NCBI GenBank assembly: GCA_947462335.1
Contig: OX381714.1
Location: 22,540,618-22,604,617 of the forward strand
Reading direction: 5' to 3'
DNA: 64,000 bases
Origin: Harmothoe impar
Taxonomy: Eukaryota; Annelida; Polychaeta; Phyllodocida; Polynoidae
Each line of letters begins with the position of its first letter. Position 1 is the stretch's first letter. This document shows, piece after piece, positions 33,401 through 46,103 of the stretch. The position numbers and the translations under genes are program-made. Below the pieces are notes generated by a model that made no database searches, was not told the DNA's origin, and was given only the letters and a program-made list of their open reading frames with translations.

Positions 33401-36400
33401 GGCCATGCAGCATGTAGTCTGTACAGAATACTGCTGGTACTACCACTGCCAACCTCACGAAGCAGTAGCACCATGATGGGGCCAATGGAAAATGCCCCAA
33501 GGTGATTAGGTGTGATCTTGCCTCCTCCAGTTGTTTAAGGGGGAGCAGATCCTGCATTAAGAAGCCTCTCACTAACTCTACCCGTTCATGGTGGAAAGCA
33601 GCGGCCTCGAGAGCAAAAGAGGTAGGTCGACCCATAAGAGCGCCCAATTTACTATTCTGTTGCTCTGCAATCTCTTGACCATCCCAGACAATGACCTTGT
33701 GTCCTGTTGGACGTGGGTCAGGAGGGATGCAAACTGCTCCATCTGGTTAACAAGCCATGCCATGTTCCTATGGTTCCCACCCAGCTTTGTCAGGTCGTGT
33801 TCACGTAGGTTAACATTCGCCTCATGTTATAAGACACCATACGGCTCGACTGCTGGAGGGCCTCAACCTGCTCTGCCACATGCTGTACATCCTCCACCAT
33901 AGCTGTGCCAAAAACAGATCACGAGATTCTTGGGGTGTCATTTTCCATAGTAATTCTAGCGTATTCTCAGCGAACATAACTTGCCCTCATGGTCTTAGGA
34001 TGTAGAATTCCTCTATCCTTGTGCATACATGTGTGGATAGATCTTGTACACGGCATCTCATCATTTTATGGTTATATTCAAACTTACAAATAATAGTCTA
34101 ATCCCTATGCACACCAACATGTATGTTAGGTTATGTAGTTTGTCTATTCTTATATGTATATACATACGGCTATTATATATGTAATATAATATGTCTGTTA
34201 GCTGGGGAATTGACCATGCTTCCTGATGCCTCCAGTGGTGTGATTATAGAGGGTGCCCACCAGATGTAGTGGTAGGTGTGGCCTAGAGGCCTTAGATATA
34301 AGTCTGAGACCACCAGTACTCTTAAGTCGGGGAGTTTACGTACAGATAATGGGGTCTGAATGTTTGGGTACACTATGTAGGTGCATTTTTGCGCTGCCGT
34401 CTCCCTGTCATCCTTGAAGATGGCATGCATGCATGATGGGTTATGGGTTGGAATGCTATTTGGTATAGCCATGCATTGATATACCTCCTTCCCACCATAA
34501 TTTTGTCCATCGTTGCTGTCACTTTCTACGAAAGCATCAGCCACTTGTGAAACCGCGAGGAGGCTGGTCGTTGTCTCAATTTTGTATGTACTTTAAACTT
34601 AAGTGATTGGGACGGCATTGCAAAGGTATGGACATGGTATAATTTACACCAAGAGACATCCAATTAAATGGGGATCCTAATGTGGACGTAGAAGTTTACT
34701 GTAACCATCTTGTCCTCCCATGTAGGAGCTGAGCTTATACTTTCCCTCAGATATCACAATCTTAACCAGAGATTATAGGCATACGCTAGTGAGATTGTCC
34801 CCATGCAAATGGCCTATGATTCCTCAATGGTTCCAATACTGTGCATCAATGTATCCTCTACAATCCTGTTTGACTGTTGTCTTGAATGGTAGAGGCAATA
34901 GATCTATCTCATCAACAATACTACCAGTGAACCTGTGAAGATCTGTAAAGTTAGGTTCTGTGATTATTCTGTGCAATTATTTCATCTTCTAACTGTTGAC
35001 CTTCATAGCTACTCTGCTGAGTGAAACCTCTTATGAAATCTTACCTAATGCTACATCCCCACGGGGGCCAGATAGGCTGTATGTATGCGATTTTTACCAT
35101 CATTAATTCAATTAGAAATTATAGTTAGTCCATTCTTGAATATATGTGGACGGCTATTATGTGCCATTACTTATCAGACGGCTCCTATTTACCCTTAGCT
35201 ATACACAATTTATCACTGTTAATTCAAATTACTTCTATAGTTTCTGCATTCTTATATATATATATGTGGGCGGCTCCTAAATACCCTTAGCTATACACAT
35301 TTTATCACTGTTAACCCAAATTACTTGTATAGTTTCTGCATTCTTATATATATATGTGGACGGCTATTATATATTCTCTTAATCTTTCTTTCTGGTTTAA
35401 ATACTACATGCTGTAGACTTTGATAGTGTGTGTGACTGAATATTGTAGATAATTACCTATACTTTTGATTGAAGGTCACTTAAAACTACACTGGTCTTTT
35501 CTTTTAAGGGTATTCTTCTTTGTCATGGTACTTTGTTATATATTCTTGCTTTTGCTCTTTAGTTAGACACCACACAGGCCACCCATTAGCTCTTTTTGAA
35601 TGATAAGAAAGTTGATATAATCTGGGCAAAAAGTAGTTTACCCGATTGTGTGGTTTGGGGCCAGTGGTATGTCTTGTACACCTCTTCTACAGAGTCATCA
35701 TTTTTCTACTGGTTTAGTGATTTCTGGTGTACACCAGCACCTGCACACTTACCTATCCGGGCACTGGCACGGTTGCATGTTCTCATTGTCTGCACAATAT
35801 TTACAGAGAGGGAATTTTAACTTGCTAACAGAGTCGAGGGAATAGGGGTGCTGACTTTTGCTATTCCAAAATATTCCAAAATCTGTGGTTCAATGTTAGT
35901 TCCACTATGAACCACACAATGGCCTATAGGGTATCTACAGCTTTTGTTTACACATGTGTAGAGGCTTGTTAAGTCTATATACTTAATGTTCCCTACCTCT
36001 GCCATCTCATGATATAACTTTGCATGCCCTGGCTCAAAGAATCTATTAATGTTTCTCTTGTAACAAGACTAAATCCGGATGTGAGCAAGCTACCAGGGCA
36101 CAATAGATGTAGTGATAAAAATGGAAGATGTGGTTGGAATAAAGAGACATATGTGATATATAGTCCTTCTGTGTGTAGGAGGGGACAGTGTATCCTGACA
36201 GTGTGCTGCCTTACCTCCAGTGAGGGATATCGGAGGCACTAACTGTAGTAGGAGCGTGTGTGAGCAGTAACCCTCCTCCTCTGACTGCCCATGCCTCGCC
36301 CTCCCTGTGATATAGCTACCTGTAGTAGGTCGCTGTGTCCTGATTACCCAAGAGCTGCTCTCTGTATCACCCAAACTGACCCTTAGGCGTGACCTCATTT

Positions 36401-36408
36401 CTGCCATA

Positions 36409-36687
36409 TTAATATGTGACCTTGTTAATCTTACCAGTGATCTGACCCAGATCCCTCCCTGGCCGTGACACAGTTCTAGGCATGGTGTTATTAATTTGGG
36501 TCAACAGACTACCTGTGCTGACCCATAGCTGACCCAGGTCGTTATCTGTTTCTCTGCTGAGCAGCTCACTGCTCACCACCGAGGCCTGAATGCCGAAGGC
36601 CTCAATGGTTCCAATAATGTGCATAAATGTATCCTCTACAATCCTGTGTGACTGTTGTCTTGAATGGTAGAGGCAGTAGATCCACAA
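36409..36687 (-). other. Open D-unit ORF with helical composition
   Basis: 92 codons: IVEDTFMHIIGTIEAFGIQA, VVSSELLSRETDNDLGQLW and QINNTMPRT words. In D1 (31730-31990) the same sequence is frameshifted, so this copy preserves more coding capacity. No family recognised. Confidence 0.35.
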
Positions 36688-38527
36688 TCATACTAGTAAA
36701 CCTGTGAAGATCTGTAAAGTTAGGTTCTGTGATTATTCTGTGCAACTATTTCATCTTCTAACTATAGACCTCTATAGCTACTCTGCAGAGTGAAACCTCT
36801 TATGAAATCTTACCTAATGCTACATCCCCACAGCATAGTTAAACATGTCATGTATCTTTTAAAACATGTTGTCGCTTGGAAGCCCATAAAAACCCTTCAT
36901 CGAGGCCTGAATACTGGGGGGAGGGGGCACTGGCAGGTATTTGGTGATAATTACCTCCAAACCCATCGGCCTCACTATTGCTAGGATAGGATTCCAAGTC
37001 TGTCTCTATGCTTCGGGGGAGCTGCAGCTGATGAGCTGTCTAAATCAAAGCTGCATTCATCCCATGAACCATATATAATAATGGGGTCCTCCTCCACCTC
37101 TACCGGATTGATTTCTGGGCTGGGTGTCAGGCAGGTACCGTTATTAACACCTGCCCCCTCCTCCCCCCAGAACCCTGAGAAGGTAGGCTGGGTGAGAGAC
37201 ATGTCCCATAGCTATACACATTTTATCACTGTTAACCCAAATTACTTGTATAGTTTCTGCATTCTTATATATATATGTGGACGGCTATTATATATTCTCT
37301 TAATCTTTAATTCTGGTTTAAATACTACACGCTGTAGACTTTGATAGTGTGTGTGACTGAATATTGTAGATAATTACCTATACTTTTGATAGAAGGTCAC
37401 TTAAAACTACACTGGTCTTTTCTTTTAAGGGTATTCTTCTTTGTCATGGTACTTTGTTATATATTCTTGCTTTTGCTCTTTAGTTAGACACCACACAGGC
37501 CACCCATTAGCTCTTTTTGAATAATAAGAAAGTTGATATAATCTGGGAAAAAAGTAGTTTACCCGATTGTGTGGTTTGGGGCCAGTGGTATGTCTTGTAC
37601 ACCTCTTCTACAGAGTCATCATTTTTCTACTGGTTTAGTGATGCTACATCCCCACAGCATAGCTAAACATGTCATGTATCTTTGAAAACATGTTGTCACT
37701 TGGAAGCCCATGAAACCCTTCACCGAGGCCTAAATACCGGGGGGGGGGAGGGGGCACTGGCAGGTATTTGGTGATAATTACCTCCAAACCCATCGGCCTC
37801 ACTATTGCTAGGATAGGATTCCAAGTATGTCTCTATGCTTCGAGGAAGCTGCAGCTGATGAGCTGTCTAAATCAAAGCTGCATTCATCCCATGAACCATA
37901 TGTAATAATGGGGTCCTCCTCCACCTCTACCACATTGATTTCTGGGCTGGGTGTCAGGCAGGTACCGTTATTAACACCTGCCCGCTCCTCCCCCCAGAAC
38001 CCTGAGAAGGTAGGCTGGGTGAGAGACATGTCCCATTCTCCCCCTTCCCCAATGTCATTACCCCCCCCCCCCCCCCCATGACAAGCATATTATCAGGGGC
38101 AGTGAGTCTCGTCCCACCCCCTCTTCCAATAAGATAGGAGTCCTCCTCCCTACTTTAAACACTGATAAACCCTATATAGCCAGTGTTATTTCCTCATCTG
38201 AGGAGATTTCTTCCACATCACTCACCAGCTGTTGTGGTTGGTGAGTGATCTCCCCTCCCTCTTCTAGGGCAGCAGGTAATATACACTTGAGTGCTATCTC
38301 GTGTTGGGCGCGCTTTTTGAACATTATAATGGAATGGCACCTGCTCATTGGACACTTTTCCAGGATACGGACCTCCCTGTGCACCTGTAGGTGCTTTTTC
38401 AGCCATCAACGCTTTGTACTTCACCTTAGACCTGGAGGAGACCATGTATACCTTACTGGTGGCATGTGTCTCGTTTAAACTCCCACTTCCTGTCAATATC
38501 CTCCGTCGGGACCATTTGCCGGGTGTA

Positions 38528-38900
38528 TCACTGCTGGATCCCTACTGTACTTTGATGCACCGTGATGCACCAGGGCTGTGTATACTCCCCTCCTTAGTAC
38601 TTACTCCTGTGTGCACTATGGAGCTATGTGGTATACTGTTTACAGCCTCCTGCGGGACTACTCACTGGGTGTGTATATCACTGCTGGATCCCTGCTGTGC
38701 TTTGATGCACCGTGATGCACCAGGGCGGTGTATACTCCCCTCCTTAGTACTTACTCCTGTGTGCACTATGGAGCTATGTGGTATACTGTTTACAGCCTCC
38801 TGCGGGACTACTCACTGGGTGTGTGTATCACTGCTGGATCCCTGCTGTACTTTGATGCACTGTGATGCACCAGGGCGGTGTGTATTTCCCCCTTTAGTAC
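38528..38900. repeat. 150-bp minisatellite, three units (D2)
   Basis: Same unit and same copy number as 33001-33400. The 206-codon plus-strand frame spanning it is judged an artefact of the multiple-of-three period. Confidence 0.9.
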
Positions 38901-39145
38901 TTACCATAAGCTACAGGGAAATACTGCAGGTCATACAGCATGTAGTCTGTACAGGATACTGCTGGTAGTACCACTCCATACTCCACACTGGCCCTCCCTA
39001 GTGTTCCACATCGAAACCAACCTCATGCAGCAGTAGCACCATGATGGGGCTAATGGAAAATTCCCCAAGGTGATCAGGTGTGATCTAGCCTCCTCCAGTT
39101 GTTTAAGGGGAAGCAGATCTTGCGTTAAGAAATCTCTCACTAACT

Positions 39146-39867
39146 CTACCCGTTTATGGTGGAAAGCAGCGGCCTCGAGAGCAAAAGAGGTAGCTCGATC
39201 CATAAGAGCGCCCGATCTACTATTCTGTTGCTCTGCAATCTCTTGACCGTCCCAAACAATGACCTTGCATCCTGTTGGATGTGGGTCAGGAGGGATGCAA
39301 ACTGCTCCATCCAGTTAACAAGCCGTGCGATGTTCCTACGGTTCTCACCCAGCATTCGTTGGGTAGCTTTCACGTAGGTTAACAATCGCTTCATGTTATA
39401 AGACACTACACGGCTCGACTGCCAGAGGGCCTCAACCTGCTCTGCCACATGCTGTACATCCTCTACCATAGCTGTGCCAAAAATGGATCACGAGATTCTT
39501 GGTTGGGGTGTCATTTTCCATAGTAGTTCTAGCGTATTCTAAACGAACGTAGGCCATCCTCATCCGTGCTGCCCATAATTCCTTTTCTTGCTTTTGAACA
39601 TACCCCAGACACCAGCCTTCCCATCCCTACTGACGTCCCCAGGACCCCATCATTGGAGAGGAGGTCCGCTATTGACCGGGACCACAAGATGATAAATACC
39701 ACCATCAAAAGAAACCATTTAATATATCCCTGCTTGTGATGAGGCCCAAATACCCTGCCCTCTGGGTGTATCTGCAATCCCACAGAGACATCTATACCCT
39801 CCCCCTTCTGTCTATAGGGGCCATCCTGCCCGTCATCCCGACTTGACCTGTCAGGTTGACTCCCCAT
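39146..39867 (-). pseudogene. Membrane/coiled-coil protein remnant, unknown
   Basis: Two neighbouring minus-strand frames. 39529-39867 has a hydrophobic WFLLMVVFIILW segment after a charged N-terminus. 39146-39469 is helical with heptad-like spacing (DVQHVAEQVEALW, NIARLVNWMEQFASLL). A third frame (38931-39203) continues with LEAAAFHHKRVELVRDFL. The reading frame shifts between them. A membrane anchor followed by a coiled coil suggests a fusion- or tail-fibre-like protein of a mobile element; this is a guess. Confidence 0.35.
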
Positions 39868-40036
39868 CCCATTTGCTGACGGGTGAACCTGTTGATTATT
39901 GGGATACTGGGCTGATGGCCTACCGTTGGGTGAGTTGAAAATGTGATGGGTATTTTAATGTAGCGAGAATTGTATGAACAGGTGGAAAACCCAGCACCAC
40001 AGGTGAGGGAATTACCAAACTTACTTACAAAGCTAC

Positions 40037-40571
40037 TTACACTGTTAGGGTATACACACTTCCTATTGTACCTCTTGATTGCACTGTTTTATATTTTTGC
40101 TCCTTGAGCTGTGTGTCAGCAAAATGTTTCCCTGCAGTATGTACCCCAGTAATGTACTGTCTCTTGTTCTGTCTGATTCGTTCTGTTTTATCAAATAGTC
40201 CTGGGAACAACAGGGACACATCGAAACAGCTGTGGCTATGAGAGTCTGAATGTCCGTCAACCTGGGGCAGGTTATAGTTACCTTCTAGTTTGAATAATCC
40301 ACTGTCGAACACGAAACTGTCTGGGTTGTCTGTCGAAGACAGGGCTGGGCTGGGTGGGATATCTGCTGTTGCAATTGCTAGCAATCTGTTATCGGCCTCC
40401 TCCACTGATGAAAGTAACGTCGCCTCCAGCCTCTCCCTTACGGCGCTGTCTGTACCTAAAGGTGGTCCACTTGCCGATCTCCCACCATAACAGGGCAGGG
40501 AGTCTGTCTTGTTCAGCGTCTCCTCTTTGCTTTTCGGGGAAGGTACAAATCCTAATAATATCCTGTAACAT
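40037..40571 (-). pseudogene. Acidic/Ser-rich exon family (SPALS family), copy 1
   Basis: Minus strand: EEADNRLLAIATADIPPSPA, LSSTDNPDSFVFDSGLF and HSHSCFDVSLLFPGLF, ending at a conserved splice donor (CTAACAGT|GTAAGTA, intron side from about 40047). Relatives: 43573-43869, 54990-55709, 56847-57400 and 58194-58740. Protein family not recognised; the repeated preservation of donor and motif suggests these were real exons of a spliced gene carried with polB elements. Confidence 0.5.
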
Positions 40572-40997
40572 CTATGTGACTGTCATATATGCATGACTTA
40601 TTATTCTATTGATAGTAACTGTAATCAAGCAGTTGCCTATAATCCCTGATGAACTGATAAACATAAAGTTCCTTACAACATTATCATAACCATGTCCTTT
40701 TGTGTAGTATACTCATCCTGTCTAAGCTCCAGAGGGTTAGGCAGGCTCTCAATTTCCTCCACAGAAAACACATGAAGATCTATTGTGACCTAGATATCAT
40801 AAATCATGTGTGAAATGAGCTATCTAAGTCCACAAAGTTGTGTTACTGTCTGCTTCCTTCTATACACAGCCTGTAATTGAAAACGTATTTAAACAGCTTG
40901 ATATTCAGTTTGAATTCATGTGTTTTAAGAAATATTGGATTACAATTTTCATTGTCATTATATTACCCTCACATTTACTAGATTCATAGAAACATGC

Positions 40998-41330
40998 CTA
41001 TATGGTCCCCAGCCGCGAAAGTAGAAAGGGCATTAGATACATCACATGAAGTATATCTCTTAGTACCTCTCCCACAGCAAGAGGATCTATCAAAGCAAGT
41101 AACTCAATAGTAAGGTTGTCAATAATAACTCCTGGAGGAGGCAAGCTGTTGGCTGACCTTACTACTGTAACAATCTTGTCATTTCGTGTAGGATCTGTGC
41201 TTAGACTTTCCTTCAGCATTGATATCACAATCTTTATCAGAGATTTCAGCATACTCATGTGGGATTGTCCCCATGCAAGTAGCCTATCATTCCTAGATAT
41301 TGTGTGTTAGTGTACCCTCTACAATCCTGT
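40998..41330 (-). other. Second conserved exon-like block of the same unknown gene
   Basis: Contains, on the minus strand, EYAEISDKDCDIN (near 41215-41260) and LIDPLAVGEVLRDILHVMY (near 41020-41100). The first block recurs at 58730-58810 directly joined to a SPALS exon, and diverged versions occur at 30390-30500 and 34690-34800. Confidence 0.4.
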
Positions 41331-41590
41331 TTGACTGTCATCTTTAATGATAGAGGCAATAGATCCATCTGATGTTATCAGTAAATCTGTGAAGTTAGGC
41401 TCTGGGATTATTCTGTGCAAGCAAGTTAACCTCTCAACTATAAACTCCAGTTACTCTACAGAGTGAAACCTCTTGCAAAAATGTGCCTCCTTAAAAGATT
41501 GTGAGCCTGTAGTCTTCACTTTGCCTGATAATATCCCTTAGTCATAAGGGTAGTTTGAAGATCCATCCCGATCATATTGAGTATATTCCT

Positions 41591-42081
41591 CAGGGGTAGA
41601 CACTAACGCTGGCCCGGGAGCCAATGGCCCGTAGTTTCAGGTCTGGGCCCGTAGTTTTCTGAGTATTAACATTGCTACGGGCCCGGGTGGCCCGTAGCTA
41701 CATATAGCCACATTTTCAAGTTTATATAGCTGCGATCATGAGAATTATATCTATCCCTGTGAGGTATAGTCATGTCATATGTCGTTGGAAAGAGGAAATC
41801 ATCGTCACGCCAGCTATATTACCCAATGGATGTGAATCAAATCTATGTGACCCAATTATAGTCGATAAAATCTTTTTCAAACTCATCTTAAAATATCTCA
41901 AATAAGTACAAATGGAAGTCAAATGGAAGGAATTAAGATTGATCTTTTTTGCCTCCTTTTGTTTTGTAGGCAACTATAGATGTTGAAATTCCCGGGCCCA
42001 CAGTTTTACCTCCGGGCCCACAACTTTTTCAGGGTGCGGGCCCGGGTGGCCCATGGTCTAAAATGTTAGTGTCTACCCCTG
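41591..42081. mobile_element. MITE with 17-bp perfect TIRs and 6-bp TSD
   Basis: CAGGGGTAGACACTAAC at 41591-41607 and its exact complement at 42065-42081, flanked by ATTCCT (41585-41590 and 42082-42087). The interior repeats GGGCCCGGGTGGCCC-type words near both ends. The empty site TATATTCCTAGTCAC is present at 59080-59095. End sequence and TSD length resemble hAT6-type elements; no transposase. Confidence 0.9.
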
Positions 42082-42632
42082 ATTCCTAGTCACAATGTGT
42101 TGCATACCAGCCCATCTTGCTCCATTGAATAGAGGTTCATCTGCAGCTTTTTCAGAAAATGTTTTTGCATAACAGAAGAATATCAAGGACCACTTCTATT
42201 TTGTATGAGGTTTTAGGGATGATAATGCTATTGCAGGTGGTATGCAACAGGGCCTGGTCCCGGACCTGGTCCTATGTGTCCTACTGTCCAAAATAGGGGA
42301 GCTTAAAAGTGAAAATCTTAAATGTGTGCCATGTTTGGGACTCAATATATTACATCATATATATTCTGAATTGAGGGGGTCACATCAATTATCCCATGGA
42401 ATATGTAAACTTGAATCCAATTCCATTTCTTGCTCTTCTTCAGCATTGGAGCCAATCAAATGCTCCTTCATTTTCTCTTCTCAACCAGTCCTATAGGTCT
42501 CTTGGCAGGAAATTCAGGATATATATGCTTTCTTATGCATCTGTGTAGATTAGAGATTACTTTATTACACACAGCATCCATCACATCAATAACGCATCGG
42601 CTGTTCTCTCTGTTCACTGATACATTAGGTAT
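42082..42632 (-). other. Repeat segment shared with 59090-59570
   Basis: Colinear with the 59-kb region (GGTATGCAACAGGGCCTGGT, CTTTCTTATGCATCTGTGTA). It follows the polB fragment on the minus strand and includes part of the RARWAGMQHIV block. No independent gene. Confidence 0.5.
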
Positions 42633-43450
42633 TTAGGGGGACTGTTGGAGGCATAATCTGGAAGGCTGTTGACTTTTGAATACCGGTTGGAAATCACTGA
42701 TATCCCACCTTTGAGGCCCTTTCCACTGAATATCTCTCTGCATATCTATGTCTGTTAGAAGCTCTAATTTCTGTCCTGTCATTTGCAGACATGCCTGCCA
42801 TGCTAGTCCTGGTGAAGTATAGAAATGTTCTGGATCTAGACCATAGTACTTGAGGCATATAGTTCTAAATTTCTCAAACACATCGCTCATTGTCTGCAGC
42901 CCATACCTTAGAAGCATGCTTGCAGTCACATTCTGATATGGGTTGTCCAGTCAAATTGTTGTACAAGCCCTCTGCATAGGAGGCAAGGATGTTTCTAGAC
43001 TCTAGACCTCTAGACTCTAGGCCCAGTAAAATAGTCATATGGGTAGACTCCTTTACAAAGAAAGAGGGGCAACCTTTCATCTCCAAAATGTTTCGGAGAT
43101 TACAAATGTGGAGCTTCCTTCACGAGCCAAATTTGAGACAAGGCTATATAGAAAGGAGCTCATGAATTGGAACAAGTCAAGAAAATTAGATGTACTTTTC
43201 TATATCATTGGGGATATATTCGAGACGTTTGTCTGTCTTACCAATATCCTGCATAATCACATGGGCATCGTAGCCTCGGAGATTGTTGAAAAAGTACTTG
43301 GATCCGTTTCCCTAATCTATAGTTCAGGTTGCATTGGTTATGTGCAGCACTAAGGAACTCAACAGTCAGGTGGTAGAGGTTTCTGCCAGAATCACCAAGT
43401 AGGATTTTACTACATTACTACAAACAGTAGCTTCTCTCAATAGCCCTTCA
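42633..43450 (-). pseudogene. polB remnant, lineage B (exonuclease to palm)
   Basis: Minus-strand pieces in order: AHNQCNLNYRLGK and NLRGYDAHVIMQ (exonuclease, 43220-43345), SSFLYSLVSNLAREGSS (43100-43200), YNNLTGQPISE with ASKVWA (42900-42990), TMSDVFEKFRTICLKYYGLD with FYTSPGLAWQACL (42760-42890) and KGGISVISNRYSKVNS (42640-42700). These are the standard blocks of protein-primed family B polymerase, but of a lineage different from the LPNAFGL/GWFPHYF type at 44-45 kb. Frameshifts separate most blocks. Confidence 0.75.
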
Positions 43451-43572
43451 TGGTCTTCAGTCATTCTTAAAGGCATCACACTTCATATTTTCTGTCCTGG
43501 TAAGTCTACAGTCAGCTCAGGATCACTCGGAAAGGGTCTCAAAATATGAAAAATATGAGGGTTGTTTAAACA

Positions 43573-43869
43573 TTAGTGACTTGAAACTGTGATGGGTATG
43601 ATCATGTACCGAGAATGGTATGAAATGATAAGAATAATCAGCGTGAAACCCAGTACCACAGGTGAGGGAAAACCCGACCTTTGGTTACTTACACTGTTAG
43701 GACCTACACACTCTCTACCGTAGCTCCCGATGTCTCTGTGACCTGCCGTAATGTTTCGGCTTGGGCTGTGAGCCAGGAAGATGCTATTATTCACAATGTA
43801 CCCCAGCAAACCGCCATAGCTTGCGCCTTCTAGTCTGTTGGCAGTGTTATAGAGCTGCACCTGTCTCAC
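43573..43869 (-). pseudogene. SPALS-family exon, copy 2 (3' part)
   Basis: Minus strand: GASYGGLLGYIVNNSIFLAH, SPSRNITAGHRDIGSYGREC, then CTAACAGT|GTAAGT donor. The 5' part is replaced by a D-unit fragment at 43905-44085. Confidence 0.45.
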
Positions 43870-43904
43870 CCACCTGTTCTGGCCCGTAGCTGAGCCAGAT
43901 TGTT

Positions 43905-44085
43905 TCTCTGCTTTAGGGGGAGCTGCAGCCCGATGAGCTGTCTAAATTAATGCTGCATTCATCCCATGAACCATATTTAATAATGGGGTGCTCCTCCATC
44001 CCTACCGCATTGATTTCTGGACTGGGTGTCAGGCAGGTACCATTATAAACACCTGCCCCCCCTCCTCCCCAGTGTTATTTCCTCA
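43905..44085. repeat. Stray D-unit fragment
   Basis: GGGGGAGCTGCAG...GATGAGCTGTCTAAAT and ATGGGGTGCTCCTCC match 32310-32450 and 37012-37160. It abuts and truncates the polB copy, so it marks a rearrangement point. Confidence 0.7.
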
Positions 44086-46103
44086 TCTGAAACCACACAC
44101 TTTACATATCGGTTTGTTAGTATTGGTACGATAAGAGTAATTCTTTGGTACAGCCGAAACAAAATGAGTTATATACTCACCATCTAGAGCGTCAGTGAGC
44201 TGACCTAGATAATCGCCAGTAGGGGGCTCATACATTCCCGGTTTAGATGTATTAGAGAAATGACTCTGTAACCAGCTTCCTTTACGAATTTTTCCATTTT
44301 AAAAGTCAGGGCTCTCAACTCTGCACTGCTCTGATTAGTAAAAGGTTGCTTACCAGAGAAACAAGTTTTGCATCCATGCCACAAACAACCATGGAAAAAG
44401 TAAGCGACAGGTTTCCATCTTGCACCTGTGGCAGGTAGATACCCGTCTGCCTTATATTTAGAATTTGGAATGTGATGTTCTCCAGTGTTCAAAGCATGTT
44501 GTATTTGCAACCCTTCAGAATGCTCTAGCCATTTTAACCAACAAATTGATGCTTTACTGAATTGATCTGAATTGGACCCATGTGGAGGTACCTGGGCAAT
44601 ACTAGAAGATGTGAATTTCTTCTCTGTCACTTCATAGTCAGTGTCAGTTGCCAATACCAACACATCATTCAAAATGTAGGTCCAAACATTGTCTTTACAG
44701 AATGCTGTAGTCTCAATTTTGTCATCAGTAGTATTGCATTTTAAAGTGACATTATACTGTTCTTTTAGATATTTAGTTTTTAAAATATCCATGCAAACAC
44801 TAGCGATGGTCACATGATTAAAAGGGTCAATAGACCCGTTGACACCTATCTCGTCTTTAGACTTAGTCACATGAATCATCAGCTGTCTAAATATCAGACA
44901 AGCCTCTCTCAAAATAGTTACATCAGAAATGCAGTACTTCCTAATTTCCTTTGGGAAGTCAAATAGCCCATTCTGATCATCGCGTCACTTTATGAATGCT
45001 TCCCTTCCTCCCGAAGACATCTGGTTCATACCATATGTACTTTTAGGAGGGTATGGACCTATATAGTTTTGGTTATCTTGCGTATTGAAGTAGTGAGGGA
45101 ACCAGCCCTTCGTTCTGTTAGACCAAATGCATTTGGGAGTGAAGCAAGTGACATGGGAAGAAAAGTCAGTGAATCTATGAACCTCATGTCTAATTTCTTG
45201 ATTGTGAAATGCATAATCTTTGAACTTAACAACAGGTGCCCATCGAAATTTCTTAAATTATGAGCGATGCAGATATAACCCTTGTGACGTTTGTCAATGA
45301 CATAATCACCAAAATCATCTTTAGTTGTTTCACCTGAAAATATGTTCTGGCGATCTCCACACACTACACACGGTTCATCTAAATGAGTGGTTTCACACTT
45401 GTCACAAACCTTCTGTAAGACAGCATAGTTTGGTATGTGTTCTGCCAGACCACATGTAGATTCACTGCAATTCGAACACCTTCTACAAGGGATGCAATGA
45501 GATCCTTGATCTCTACACTTAATGCATCTTTGATCAGGGTCAAATTCATACCCATTTTTGTATTCATAAAGATGGTGGAATTTAGAAGTGTCTTTCCAAG
45601 CACGAGCCCTATGATGGCACAGGTGTTGGAAGTCTACCATAGCATCACAACTTGAACAGTACTTTTCACTTGTGATCTTTTGGATCAAATTTCGAAACTT
45701 GCAAAACCTTTTTGCACTTTGTGCAACGCCACCATTTTTCACATTCAGATTTAGCTCCTTCTTTATAGTCTTTATGTCGATGAAAACAGTCCAAAGATGC
45801 CTTACACGTCATGATTTGCATTGATTCTACACATTCGTCTGAAGTGCAGACTCTACACACTGAGCATGGATCTTTTTTGTTATCGTTGAAAGGTTTGTGA
45901 CAGGTGGTACAGAATTTTAAGCTATTGAAAAACCCTGTGATGGACACAATAGCATGAAAGTGTCCAACTACATCACCATCCCTAAGTGCCAAATAATATA
46001 TGTAAACCGCTGTTTTAGGGTCCTCATCATCATCAGCAATGGTCGGTACCCTCATTAGCTTGTTACCCACAATATTAGAAGCCACATAAACTCCCACATC
46101 TAA

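Larger units (their letters stand above)
25391..33975. repeat. Segmental duplication unit D1 (interrupted by an LTR element)
   Basis: 25391-25659 plus 29957-33975 align in order with 33990-39545. Shared landmarks: TTCCTCTATCCTTGTGCATA, the GGGTGCCCAC/CAGATGTAGTGG junction, AATTCTAGCGTATTCT near the end, and the 150-bp minisatellite. The copies lie head to tail. D1 contains a 4.3-kb LTR element that D2 lacks. Confidence 0.85.
33990..39545. repeat. Segmental duplication unit D2
   Basis: Follows D1 head to tail. Carries the LTR-free junction GGGTGCCCAC|CAGATGTAG at 34250-34270. Contains extra internal duplications: 37208-37640 repeats 35283-35720, and 34830-35070 repeats 36597-36835. Similarity to D1 ends near 39545. 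Confidence 0.85.
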
